64,000 nt of DNA from Synechococcus sp. PCC 7335 (lineage in GTDB: Bacteria; Cyanobacteriota; Cyanobacteriia; Phormidesmidales; Phormidesmidaceae). The DNA lies in contig NZ_DS989904.1 of the NCBI RefSeq assembly GCF_000155595.1, positions 380,477 through 444,476 of the forward strand. The letters run 5' to 3'. The notes under the pieces are model-generated. The model was not told the DNA's origin. It ran no database searches and saw only the letters and a list, made by a program, of their open reading frames with translations. Below, one piece after another: positions 36,419-43,834 of the stretch (the first letter of the stretch is position 1; the number at the start of each line of letters is the position of its first letter). Position numbers and translations under genes: made by a program.

Positions 36419-36724
36419 TTATGCTCGCAGCATGGCAACTAAGGTAGTGTGCGCATCAGCGGCATCTTTGAGTTCGTGATCAAAGGGAATTCGTAAAGGT
36501 AGCATTTGACCGTCGACTTCGGCAGTAAGATCCATGCCAGTGTGATCAATGGCAGTCAGGGTGGCCGCAGTCGCTTCGGTCTGATTGCCGTAGCGATGGG
36601 CGTAGGTCAAAACAGCCTCAGCATGATCTTTGTTCATATGCTTGCAGATGCGATCGCTAATCTTTGCATCAATCTTTTCAGATGCTTTCTTGGCAGATGC
36701 TTGGGTGGCCGTATTCTCTGACAT
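36419..36724 (-). CDS. DUF2470 domain protein
   Basis: A 101-residue single-domain protein: RICKHMNKDHAEAVLTYAHR, then ATAATLTAIDHTGMDL, then LRIPFDHELKDAADAHTTLV. DUF2470 is the C-terminal domain of HugZ-like heme oxygenases and of chloroplast proteins such as DGR/PGR-type factors. Here it stands alone, without the split-barrel flavin or heme domain. A ferredoxin gene follows 37 bp downstream (using the GTG start), suggesting a redox or heme/tetrapyrrole link (inference). Confidence 0.82.
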   Translation of the reverse strand: MSENTATQASAKKASEKIDAKISDRICKHMNKDHAEAVLTYAHRYGNQTEATAATLTAIDHTGMDLTAEVDGQMLPLRIPFDHELKDAADAHTTLVAMLRA

Positions 36725-36841
36725 AATCCTGCTCTAGACCTTACAATTTCGGCAGCCTCTACAAACTTGCACAGTCTGAGTCCGCCGATCCTTTGAATAT
36801 TGTAACCGGATTACTCTTTCCTAATCGATACGCCATTTTCT

Positions 36842-37186
36842 ATGAACGCGAGTTCTCATCCTTTACCAACAGGCACTATCTTTGAAAGTCCAGGTGCCCA
36901 TCTTACCTACCGAGTAGTTGGCCCGTGCTGTCGCCTATATGATCGTGAGCAGCTACCCTGGCCCTGCTGCCGCATTCAGTGGCGTAGCAAAGAGCCCAGC
37001 TGGCGACGCATTGGAAAACGGTTCACAGTTGATCTAGCCACACGCCAGCATCCTTCATATTGTGTAGAAATTATCGGGCAAAGCTACCGAAGCAACCCCA
37101 TTGTGATGACACTCTATCCAGTTAAGTTATCTGCAGCGCAGCAGGATTGGTGGCATACGAAGCGGAGTCATCTGCAAAAGGGTTAG
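36842..37186 (+). CDS. Hypothetical cyanobacterial protein
   Basis: A 114-residue basic protein, rich in Arg, Trp and Cys: YRVVGPCCRLYDREQLPWPCC, then RIGKRFTVDLATR. The two CC pairs could bind metal or be coincidental. I recognise no family. Good support for being real is the rho-independent terminator beginning just before its stop codon (37176-37209) and the clean ATG. There is no signal peptide or membrane segment. Confidence 0.55.
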   Translation: MNASSHPLPTGTIFESPGAHLTYRVVGPCCRLYDREQLPWPCCRIQWRSKEPSWRRIGKRFTVDLATRQHPSYCVEIIGQSYRSNPIVMTLYPVKLSAAQQDWWHTKRSHLQKG

Positions 37187-37209
37187 CAAACGGAGTCGCT
37201 AACCCTTTT
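37176..37209 (+). terminator. Strong hairpin terminator
   Basis: AAAAGGGTTAGC (37176-37187) is the exact inverted repeat of GCTAACCCTTTT (37198-37209) around a 10-nt loop; pairing continues imperfectly on both sides (CATCTG and CAGATG). The A run on one side and the T run on the other make it usable in both directions. It serves the 36842-37186 gene and perhaps also frp, transcribed toward it. Confidence 0.8.
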
Positions 37210-37275
37210 ACAGATGACTGTGTCTACCCATATCTACCCTTTAGTCACGCATGCATATAGTCACCTATACGTAGC

Positions 37276-37608
37276 CTACATACGGGTTAAAACAGTGACT
37301 TTTGCCCGCTTATCGGCGGCTAAGCCTTGCAAGTCGGATTTGTCTAATAATCCTGTCTTGATGAGCTTAGATAGCGTGAACATCAGAAAGTCTTCTCGAT
37401 CGTCATACTTACCATCGATATCGTGCCTCTTTGCACTCAAGAAATCATGCAGCTGCCAAACGTCTTCGAGCCGTGTAACGTTGGCAGCGTTCTCCCGAAT
37501 ATTCGCAATCAGTGCTTCTGTTTCTTTTCTGTATGCTTTCTTGAGCGCAGATTCTGCAATCCTTCTTTCTTCGTTGCTCCATTGACCGTCTGTCTGTGTT
37601 GTCGTCAT
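37276..37608 (-). CDS. frp: Fluorescence recovery protein (FRP)
   Basis: A 110-residue helical protein that binds active OCP, detaches it from the phycobilisome and speeds its return to the orange form. The sequence WQLHDFLSAKRHDIDGKYDD carries the conserved Trp51, His54, Asp55 and Arg61 (one residue later than in Synechocystis FRP numbering as I recall it). The rest (ESALKKAYRKETEALI and LIKTGLLDKSDLQGL) also matches. The length is typical. It lies 172 bp downstream of ocp on the same strand, separated by two strong hairpins, so its expression may be uncoupled from ocp. Confidence 0.93.
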   Translation of the reverse strand: MTTTQTDGQWSNEERRIAESALKKAYRKETEALIANIRENAANVTRLEDVWQLHDFLSAKRHDIDGKYDDREDFLMFTLSKLIKTGLLDKSDLQGLAADKRAKVTVLTRM

Positions 37609-37663
37609 CTATTGAAAGTTATACCTTTACCGAAAATCGCTGAAGTCCAGCAGTGACAATGCT

Positions 37664-37691
37664 AACAAACTGCCTCGTGTCACAGTTTGTT
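37664..37691 (-). terminator. Second hairpin in the ocp-frp gap
   Basis: AACAAACTG (37664-37672) and CAGTTTGTT (37683-37691) form a 9-bp perfect stem with a 10-nt loop. It lies between the first hairpin and frp. No U tract follows on the minus strand, so it may be an mRNA structure rather than a classical terminator. Confidence 0.45.
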
Positions 37692-37703
37692 ATTCTAGAA
37701 ACC

Positions 37704-37748
37704 CATCTCTTTGACATCGTGCTCATGTAGGGATACGTCAAAGAGATG
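37704..37748 (-). terminator. Hairpin downstream of ocp
   Basis: CATCTCTTTGAC (37704-37715) and GTCAAAGAGATG (37737-37748) are perfect 12-bp inverted repeats with a 21-nt loop, placed 32 bp after the ocp stop codon. No clear T run follows in the minus direction. It is a probable terminator or RNA-stabilising end for the abundant ocp transcript. Confidence 0.6.
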
Positions 37749-37780
37749 AGTCAGCACTTCTTGTTGATCAGTAAGCTTGC

Positions 37781-38740
37781 TTAGCGCACTAAGTTCAGTA
37801 GTTCCTTAGGAGAAGCTAACAAATCAATCGCGACAAAGAAGATCTTGCCATCTGGGTTGAGAAGAAAGCGCCAAGCGATATTCATACCAACGGCAGCGCC
37901 GAACCAAGGCGTTTGACATTTGCCCGTCACCTTGATAGGGGTGTAGCCATCTTCAGCCGCTTCGACTACACCGCGCTCGGGCACAAGCTTTAGGTTTTGA
38001 CACTCTTCTCTAAAGAACTGTAGGATAGTCTCTTTGCCTACAATCGGTCTTCTAAAAGGCGGCTGCAAAGCACCATCAGCCGTGAATAGGCTCACCAATT
38101 CATCGAAGTCGTTGGCATTTAAGTTGTTCATGTAGCTCAAAACTGTGGCGTTATCAACGCCTTCGATTGAGACTGGCGTCCGTTCTCCGATTGACTTGGG
38201 TGCGATAACCGGCTCTGACACTTTTTGGTAGCTACCCATCTTGCTAGTGTCGTAGCCCATATCAACCACAGCGTTTCTTAAGACGGTAATCTGTTGGCCG
38301 GACTCTAAGTCTCTGATAGATTGTAAAACGGCTGCAGCATTCGCTGAGAGCTTATACCCTTCTGGGATAGGCGCGACGAGCCCTTGCTCCATCAGTTCTC
38401 CTAACCGATACCAGAAGCCCAGTTTGATATTAGGGGTCCATACCGCATAAGCACGAGATACTTCAGTATCCGCCCGGTTGGCCAAGTCACACATCGCCTG
38501 AGATTGCTCTAGAGGCGTCATGTTCTTGATAGTGTTCAGTGTGTTCTCAGCAAACTGTAAGTTGGCTGCACCGGGGGCTGCGATGGTAATAGACTGGCCC
38601 ATTTCGAGGTAAGCGAACCAAATGAGCGCTAGCTGATCTTCAGCGCTGAGCTGAGCAAACCTTGCCGTCGTCGCTGGGATAGCACCTGCGGCCAGCGTAC
38701 TGGGGAAAATGTTGCGTGCGCGATCAATGGTATATGACAT
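37781..38740 (-). CDS. ocp: Orange carotenoid protein (OCP1 type)
   Basis: A 319-residue photoactive ketocarotenoid protein that quenches phycobilisome energy under strong light. The N-terminal helical domain contains Tyr44 and Trp110. Arg155 (TVLRNAVVD) and Glu246 (REECQNL) form the interdomain salt bridge. The C-terminal NTF2-like domain has Tyr203 and Trp290, which hold the carotenoid keto group (two residues later than Synechocystis because the linker is longer). The frame extends upstream to 38785, but MSYTIDRARNIFP at 38740 is the genuine start, with AAGGAG in front. Neighbouring frp supports the OCP1 class. Confidence 0.96.
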   Translation of the reverse strand: MSYTIDRARNIFPSTLAAGAIPATTARFAQLSAEDQLALIWFAYLEMGQSITIAAPGAANLQFAENTLNTIKNMTPLEQSQAMCDLANRADTEVSRAYAVWTPNIKLGFWYRLGELMEQGLVAPIPEGYKLSANAAAVLQSIRDLESGQQITVLRNAVVDMGYDTSKMGSYQKVSEPVIAPKSIGERTPVSIEGVDNATVLSYMNNLNANDFDELVSLFTADGALQPPFRRPIVGKETILQFFREECQNLKLVPERGVVEAAEDGYTPIKVTGKCQTPWFGAAVGMNIAWRFLLNPDGKIFFVAIDLLASPKELLNLVR

Positions 38741-39114
38741 AGAATGTTGCTCCTTAAAATTCAAGGTAGACAGCGCATCAAGCATCTCGCTTGGTGCTGA
38801 AGCGCTCCAAGTGAGGCATATTCAGCTGAAGACTAGAGAAAAGAAGCTGATTTTATACGACACTTAGATCTACTATCATCTCACGTGTTAGAGACATGAA
38901 TTCCGAAGAGCTATAATCGACAAGTCTCAAAAGAGGGCGATGGTGCCACTTCTTACCTGACCAGATTGTTGTTGGCGAATTCTATAAACATCTGGTCAAA
39001 TCCAGTAACTGATCCAATATCGCTATTGAGTCAAAGTCGCTAGAGAAGAAAGGTTTCCTATTTTCCTCCGTTCCTATATTTTTCTCCAGCGCGACAATTA
39101 GCTCGATCACGAGA
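38741..39114. other. Region upstream of ocp without a gene
   Basis: It contains the ocp ribosome site (AAGGAG on the minus strand at about 38750-38756) and presumably its promoter. AT-rich sequence at about 38840-38870 is suitable for a promoter, but no motif is certain. There is no ORF. Confidence 0.4.
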
Positions 39115-39256
39115 TCAAGGTTTTGCGCAGCAGGAAGAACTAGCTAGCGCGATTATTCGACAGGCTTCTCTCCAGCAAGCGTTCTATCATCAGAACGGTG
39201 ATTGACCAACTGAAGAACAGCTTGCAGATTGAGCATTCGCCTCACTGCAACAATAA
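39115..39256 (+). pseudogene. Decayed IS982-family transposase fragment
   Basis: The plus strand reads DRLLSSKRSIIRTVIDQLK followed by NSLQIEHSPH. This aligns with [19 protein letters not shown] and [10 protein letters not shown] near the C-terminus of the intact transposase at 14539-15417. Just upstream, AGGAAGAACTAGCTAGCGCG matches the intact gene but contains an in-frame TAG. Only about 45 residues' worth remains, with no inverted repeats visible. The catalytic E region shows R instead of E. It is a dead copy of a related but different element. Confidence 0.7.
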
Positions 39257-39289
39257 AATTAGTGCGATCAAGAATGGTAAGGCTGGGCT

Positions 39290-39470
39290 TACATCTATCA
39301 GGCTGGCCTTTGGCGGAGGCACCATCTAAGTTAGCATACACCCAAAATTAGCTCCTTCTGGTTTAGGTCGGTAAGAGTCGCTTTTGAGAGATCTAGCCTA
39401 CGAAAGTCGGCGTTATGTAGATTGCATTCCAGACGGTGACTGGCTTCTATCGGCTGAGAGGCAGTGGTTA
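39290..39470 (-). pseudogene. Pentapeptide-repeat protein relic
   Basis: On the minus strand, one frame reads NLHNADFRRLDLSKATLTDL (about 39420-39361), the A(D/N)LxX pattern of pentapeptide repeats. After a stop, a second frame reads YANLDGASAKGQ (about 39340-39305). The frame shift and stops show a broken gene. It has no start or full length. It lies directly beside the IS982 fragment, which may have caused the damage. Confidence 0.5.
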
Positions 39471-39805
39471 GATCGGCTGTGATTACACTTTCTATTCTCA
39501 GCTCGTTCTAGTAACAGCAGTCATTGCAGCTGTGCCGACTACAAAAGCGCCCCTACAGTAATAGCGTGTGGGGAACAAATCTTTTATTTCTATAAAAGAT
39601 AGCTGATGCTCTGCGGCCACTCCTCACAACATATCTTGAAATGATTTGGCTGACTTTCCGGGTAATCTGTACTCAGTCAAATCAACAAAGTTAAAATCGT
39701 CAGCTATCCACACGCCCCTGTAGCTCGGTTTTCTATGTTTTGATGTTGGGTGCGCAACCCCACGCTGTCGTAGACCAACGCGAACTCTACTCATTAATTT
39801 AAGAT
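39471..39805. other. 335-bp region without a recognisable gene
   Basis: This lies between the pentapeptide relic and the SLH protein gene. No ORF, hairpin terminator or RNA gene is supported. The sequence just before 39806 should hold the SLH gene promoter. Confidence 0.4.
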
Positions 39806-41113
39806 ATGCAAATGAAATTATTTCGACTCACAGTTACTGCGCTTGCCGCTACTACTGTTGCCGTCACAGCTGGCAATCTCCCCTTAGCGATCGCGCAGAA
39901 CCCACTAGCTTCTGAGACATCAACTGCTATAGAGCTAGCGCAGTCCTCTATGTTTGGGATGCAAGAAACAGATCAAGATCCTTATTTGCTAGTTGCCAAC
40001 CCTACCTCCAAAATCGGTGGCAGCCAGCGCTACGGCCTGATGATTCTAGAGCAAAGACAGCCAGCGCCCCCGGCCCAACCTTGCTTTTCGACAAGCGGCT
40101 CCAATCCAACTGTTGTTACACCCCTAACATTCAACAACTCAGCCTGTAGGCGTAGTACAGATACCAATGGCTATCTGCTGAGAACAGCAGGTAATGATAT
40201 TAAGTACACGCCTGTTCTAGTCGAAGAAAATGGCGTTTTGGTTCTCTATGCAAATCCTTCACCCTTTGCGGGCAGCGGTGCCAGGAAATTTATAATTGGC
40301 CAGACTGATGGAATTGTACCTGGTGGCTATACTCAGATCTTTTTGAAGCCTGGCTGGAGACTAGCTAAACAGACCTTTGAGGGTAATGTAACTGGGCGAA
40401 CCTATATTGCCAACGACTCGACCGCAGCCGAACTTATCGAGCAGTCCGAGGCTATCATCGCTGGACCTACTGATCCAGATGTGACTACGCCTATCGTGGT
40501 TCCGGTACCTGGGGGAGAGTCTTTTCCTGACGTAGCAGGCGACATCTATGAAAGTGAAATCAACCGGGCTGTTCAACTTGGATTTATCTCTGGTTTTGCA
40601 GAGGACAATACGTTTAGACCTAGAGCAACAGTCACTCGCGAACAGATGATGTCTATCGTGCTAGAGGCTTTAGACCTTGCGCCTGAGTCAGACGCGCTCG
40701 CTAGCGATCTGCCCTTTTCAGACGTTTCGGCTAGCCGCTGGAGCGCTGCGAAAATTGCTAGAGCTGCCGAACTAGGTATTGTCGAAGGCTATCCAGACGG
40801 GAGTTTTAGACCTGCTGATGAACTGACCCGTGCTCAGCTAATTGCAGCTATGCGCCGTGTCGCTCAGTATATCAATGATGACGATGATCTTGAGGAAAAC
40901 CAGCCTGGAGACACTTTTAGTGATATCGATGGGCACTGGGCAGAAAGTGCAATCTCTGAGCTATCTACTTTTTGCGGTATCTCTACGCCGCTGAACGAAG
41001 TAGGCAATGAGTTCCGACCAGACTCGCCAGCTCAACGAAACTATGCAGCAGCAGCGATGATTCGTTTGCTTGATTGTTCTCAGCTCTTAGAAAATGACGG
41101 AGAGCTTTTGTAG
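39806..41113 (+). CDS. Exported DUF3747/SLH-domain envelope protein
   Basis: A 435-residue secreted protein. The signal peptide is MKLFRLTVTALAATTVAV with cleavage near AIAQN. Residues about 60-205 are a DUF3747-like domain (YGLMILEQRQ, LFRPAGN-like LLRTAGNDIKYTPVLV and GWRLAKQTFEGNVTGRTY). Three S-layer homology modules follow: FPDVAGDIYESEINRAVQLG, FSDVSASRWSAAKIARAAEL and FSDIDGHWAESAISEL. SLH modules bind pyruvylated or other secondary wall polymer, so the protein sits on the peptidoglycan or cell surface. A perfect terminator follows at 41210. Confidence 0.88.
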   Translation: MQMKLFRLTVTALAATTVAVTAGNLPLAIAQNPLASETSTAIELAQSSMFGMQETDQDPYLLVANPTSKIGGSQRYGLMILEQRQPAPPAQPCFSTSGSNPTVVTPLTFNNSACRRSTDTNGYLLRTAGNDIKYTPVLVEENGVLVLYANPSPFAGSGARKFIIGQTDGIVPGGYTQIFLKPGWRLAKQTFEGNVTGRTYIANDSTAAELIEQSEAIIAGPTDPDVTTPIVVPVPGGESFPDVAGDIYESEINRAVQLGFISGFAEDNTFRPRATVTREQMMSIVLEALDLAPESDALASDLPFSDVSASRWSAAKIARAAELGIVEGYPDGSFRPADELTRAQLIAAMRRVAQYINDDDDLEENQPGDTFSDIDGHWAESAISELSTFCGISTPLNEVGNEFRPDSPAQRNYAAAAMIRLLDCSQLLENDGELL

Positions 41114-41209
41114 GAGTGTAGATCTATCACTTTCTCCACCACTTAGCTATTACACATCAGCACAGAGCAGACCTCTGCGTAATAAGCTTTATTCTAAGTA
41201 AGTAGAACT

Positions 41210-41246
41210 AAAACCCTAGTTGATAAGCATTCACTAGGGTTTTTAT
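41210..41246 (+). terminator. Rho-independent terminator
   Basis: AAAACCCTAGT (41210-41220) and ACTAGGGTTTT (41233-41243) form an 11-bp perfect stem with a 12-nt loop. The right arm runs into TTTTTATT. It ends the SLH gene and, read the other way, could also stop the convergent methyltransferase transcript. Confidence 0.85.
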
Positions 41247-41284
41247 TAAGGATTTTTGAACGGATAAACGATAAGAGTCTACCC

Positions 41285-42184
41285 TCATAGGCTCTCTTTA
41301 GTGCCGCTAAGAATTCCGTAGCGGATGAGTCCTCGGTCAAAGCCTGTCGTCATTAGTGCGATCGCGGCCGTTCCTCGAATCGTCTCCTCGCCCGCTTGCA
41401 AAATGCCTGTTATCGCCTCAACACTTAGCGCCGAACGCACGACATCCTGCCAAAAGAATTCTACCTGCCTTGACCAGTCAGCCATTCTCACGCCTGCAAA
41501 GCCAACGTCTCTAGCCAGAATGCCGTAGTCCTCTAGAGAAATCACATAGGGAAGATGATACAGCTCGTAGAGTCGATCCAAGTGCTGGGTTTCGCTATCG
41601 GTCAGTGAACCAGCAAGCGTGCGCGTAGATCGATGACACCAAGTCGCCATTAAGAAAGTACCGCCAGGTTTCAACACGCGGTAGCATTCCTGCAAAAAGC
41701 CCTGCTTGTCTGGCATATGTTCGCCGCTTTCCATCGACCAAACAAAGTCGAAGGCGCCGTCTGGGAAAGGGGTGGCAAGGGCATCGGTTACCTGGAACTG
41801 GACAGCAGGTGCCTGTGCGGTTTCAAAATTCTCATACGCAAGCAGATCGATGCCCTGTTCGGCGGCGCGTTCGCCCGCCCGTTTAGCCTGGACTGGACTC
41901 AGCGTAATGCCGACAGCTTGAGCATCAAACTTTTTAGCGAGGTATAAGGTGCTGCCGCCAATGCCGCAGCCGACATCCAGAATGGTGTGAGCGGTGGTGA
42001 GTCCGGCCCAATCTATCAACGCTTCGATCAAATCGATCTGGGCCTGTCTACGGTTTTTGCGATGCCGCCCATTTCTGCCATAGTAGCCATGGTGCATATG
42101 CTCACCCCAAGTTTTCTCCCACAGAGGCGACGATGCATCATAGAAGCGTTGAATCTTTTCGACAAGCGGCGTACTGGCGGTCAT
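41285..42184 (-). CDS. Gamma-tocopherol methyltransferase-type SAM methyltransferase
   Basis: A 299-residue enzyme. The opening VEKIQRFYDASSPLWEKTWG and EHMHHGYYG are diagnostic of the gamma-tocopherol methyltransferase family (Synechocystis slr0089-like). SAM motif I is ILDVGCGIGGSTLYLAKKF, followed by ITLSPVQAKRAGERA, SMESGEHMPDK and RVLKPGGTFLMATWCHR. It should convert gamma- to alpha-tocopherol at the membrane; related family members methylate other prenylquinones or alkaloids. No other tocopherol gene is nearby. The start is ATG 42184. Confidence 0.85.
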   Translation of the reverse strand: MTASTPLVEKIQRFYDASSPLWEKTWGEHMHHGYYGRNGRHRKNRRQAQIDLIEALIDWAGLTTAHTILDVGCGIGGSTLYLAKKFDAQAVGITLSPVQAKRAGERAAEQGIDLLAYENFETAQAPAVQFQVTDALATPFPDGAFDFVWSMESGEHMPDKQGFLQECYRVLKPGGTFLMATWCHRSTRTLAGSLTDSETQHLDRLYELYHLPYVISLEDYGILARDVGFAGVRMADWSRQVEFFWQDVVRSALSVEAITGILQAGEETIRGTAAIALMTTGFDRGLIRYGILSGTKESL

Positions 42185-42491
42185 GATGGGTCTTAGCTTC
42201 GTTGAAGCATTGTAGAAGATTGGTCATATGGTAGCTTCATCCTTCTGGGCCTGTGAGTACGTATATGCTTTTGCTTAGGCTAGTCAAGCCATTGCCCGCT
42301 ACGCTACGTCTATATAGCTACTTTTATATAGCTACTTTGCTTCAGACAGTTTTGATGAGTCAGATCGTGGGAGGTCAAGTCCCTATTCGAGATCGGCAAA
42401 TTGGCAGGGGCAAATCGACAAGGGCATACTGGCAAGACAGCTACCTGACCCACTTTCTTTTGTTTTCTATCAAGGGCTTTGAATCAAGTTT
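42185..42491. other. 307-bp intergenic region
   Basis: This separates the divergent tocopherol methyltransferase and KtrB genes. It contains a direct repeat of TATATAGCTACTTT (at about 42310 and 42326). An open frame from GTG 42253 spans it and ends in an ATGA overlap with ktrB, but its composition does not look protein-like and I do not call it a gene. Confidence 0.4.
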
Positions 42492-43826
42492 ATGACCGTC
42501 CCTAGAACGATCTGCTTTGGTTTTTTAGTGCTGATTGCAGTAGGTACTTTGTTGCTACTGCTGCCATTTTCGACGGCTAGTGGGGAGTGGAATAGTCCGC
42601 TCGTGGCTTTGTTCACCGCCACCTCAGCAGTCTGCGTGACTGGGTTAATCGTGGTAGATACAGGCAGCTATTTTTCTACGTTTGGTCAAGGGGTGGTGCT
42701 GATGCTGATTCAGCTAGGCGGACTAGGCTATATGACAGCAACCACGCTGCTATTGCTGCTGATTGGACGGCGGCTATGTTTGAAAGACAAGCTAGCAATC
42801 CAACAGGCCATGGATACGTCTGAGCTATCGAACGTGAAGGCGCTGCTGGTTTCGATTATTGCAATGACAGCGATTTTTGAGCTAACTGGCGCATTTTGTT
42901 TACTGCCAACGTTTCTAGAGGACTTTAGCCCTGGTCAGTCGCTATGGCTAGCGATATTTCACAGCATTAGCGCCTTCAATAACGCAGGATTTAGTTTGTT
43001 CTCAGATAGTCTAGTGCGGTATGCCGAGGTGGCATGGCCGATGGTGGTGATTTCGGTGCTAATCGTCATGGGCGGCATCGGTTACCAAGTAATTATGGAG
43101 GGATTCATGTGGTTGCGATCGCGTCTTAGTGGACGTAAGACACATACCGTTTTTTCCCTACACTTCAAGATTGTAACGAGTACAACGCTGGCGCTTCTAG
43201 CACTAGGAACGTTGGCTTTCTTCTTGATTGAATTTGACAACCCAGCGACGCTCGCAAACAAAAGCTTCAGCTCAAAACTACTGTTAGCCGGGTTCCAATC
43301 TGTCGTGATGCGAACGGCGGGATTTAACTCAATTGATATCGGCTCGATGGAAACCAGCGCTCTGTTCGTGGCGATCGCGCTGATGTTTGTCGGTGCTAGT
43401 CCTGGCAGCACAGGCGGCGGTATCAAAACAACGACCGTCCGCATTTTGGTGGTTAGCACTAAAGCCGCGCTGCGAGGCAAAGAGGAAGTGAACTGCTACC
43501 AGCGGCAAATTCCGTTAGTCAGAGTGCTCAAAGCACTTGCTGTGGTGGTTGCCTCAGTGATCAGCGTGGTGATCATCACCACCTGTCTGTCCCTTAGCGA
43601 TCCCAATTTGAGGTTCATCGACCTCCTGTTTGAGACGGTGTCTGCCTTTGCCACGGTGGGTGTTTCGACCGCCGCTACTGGCGATCTATCCATAGGCGGA
43701 CAGCTATTTATCATCTGCACGATGTATATCGGACGAGTAGGCATTTTGCTATTGATGTCGGCGCTGCTAGGTGATCCGAGTCCTAGCGCTATCCATTTTC
43801 CAGAGGAAGATCTGCTCACAGGCTAA
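42492..43826 (+). CDS. ktrB: KtrB/NtpJ-type K+ (Na+-dependent) transporter membrane subunit
   Basis: A 444-residue protein of the TrkH/KtrB/HKT family with four M1-P-M2 units. The selectivity-filter glycines are in TSAVCVTGLIVVDTG, SAFNNAGFSLFSD, VMRTAGFNSID and SAFATVGVSTAATG. The third transmembrane region is followed by FVGASPGSTGGGIKTTT, the intramembrane loop that gates KtrB. A KtrA (RCK) regulatory subunit is needed for full activity, but none is adjacent. It starts at ATG 42492 (MTVPRTICFGFL). Its stop is only 8 bp from the convergent kinase gene. Confidence 0.9.
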   Translation: MTVPRTICFGFLVLIAVGTLLLLLPFSTASGEWNSPLVALFTATSAVCVTGLIVVDTGSYFSTFGQGVVLMLIQLGGLGYMTATTLLLLLIGRRLCLKDKLAIQQAMDTSELSNVKALLVSIIAMTAIFELTGAFCLLPTFLEDFSPGQSLWLAIFHSISAFNNAGFSLFSDSLVRYAEVAWPMVVISVLIVMGGIGYQVIMEGFMWLRSRLSGRKTHTVFSLHFKIVTSTTLALLALGTLAFFLIEFDNPATLANKSFSSKLLLAGFQSVVMRTAGFNSIDIGSMETSALFVAIALMFVGASPGSTGGGIKTTTVRILVVSTKAALRGKEEVNCYQRQIPLVRVLKALAVVVASVISVVIITTCLSLSDPNLRFIDLLFETVSAFATVGVSTAATGDLSIGGQLFIICTMYIGRVGILLLMSALLGDPSPSAIHFPEEDLLTG

Positions 43827-43834
43827 GGCCGATT

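Noticed and set aside
39610-39640. Yfr1-like small RNA because of the string CACTCCTCACAAC
   Set aside because: It resembles the Yfr1 core but differs at the end, and no flanking stem-loop or terminator is present.
42253-42495. 80-codon frame ending in an ATGA overlap with ktrB
   Set aside because: GTG start without ribosome site, no recognisable domain and random-looking composition; the overlap is probably chance.
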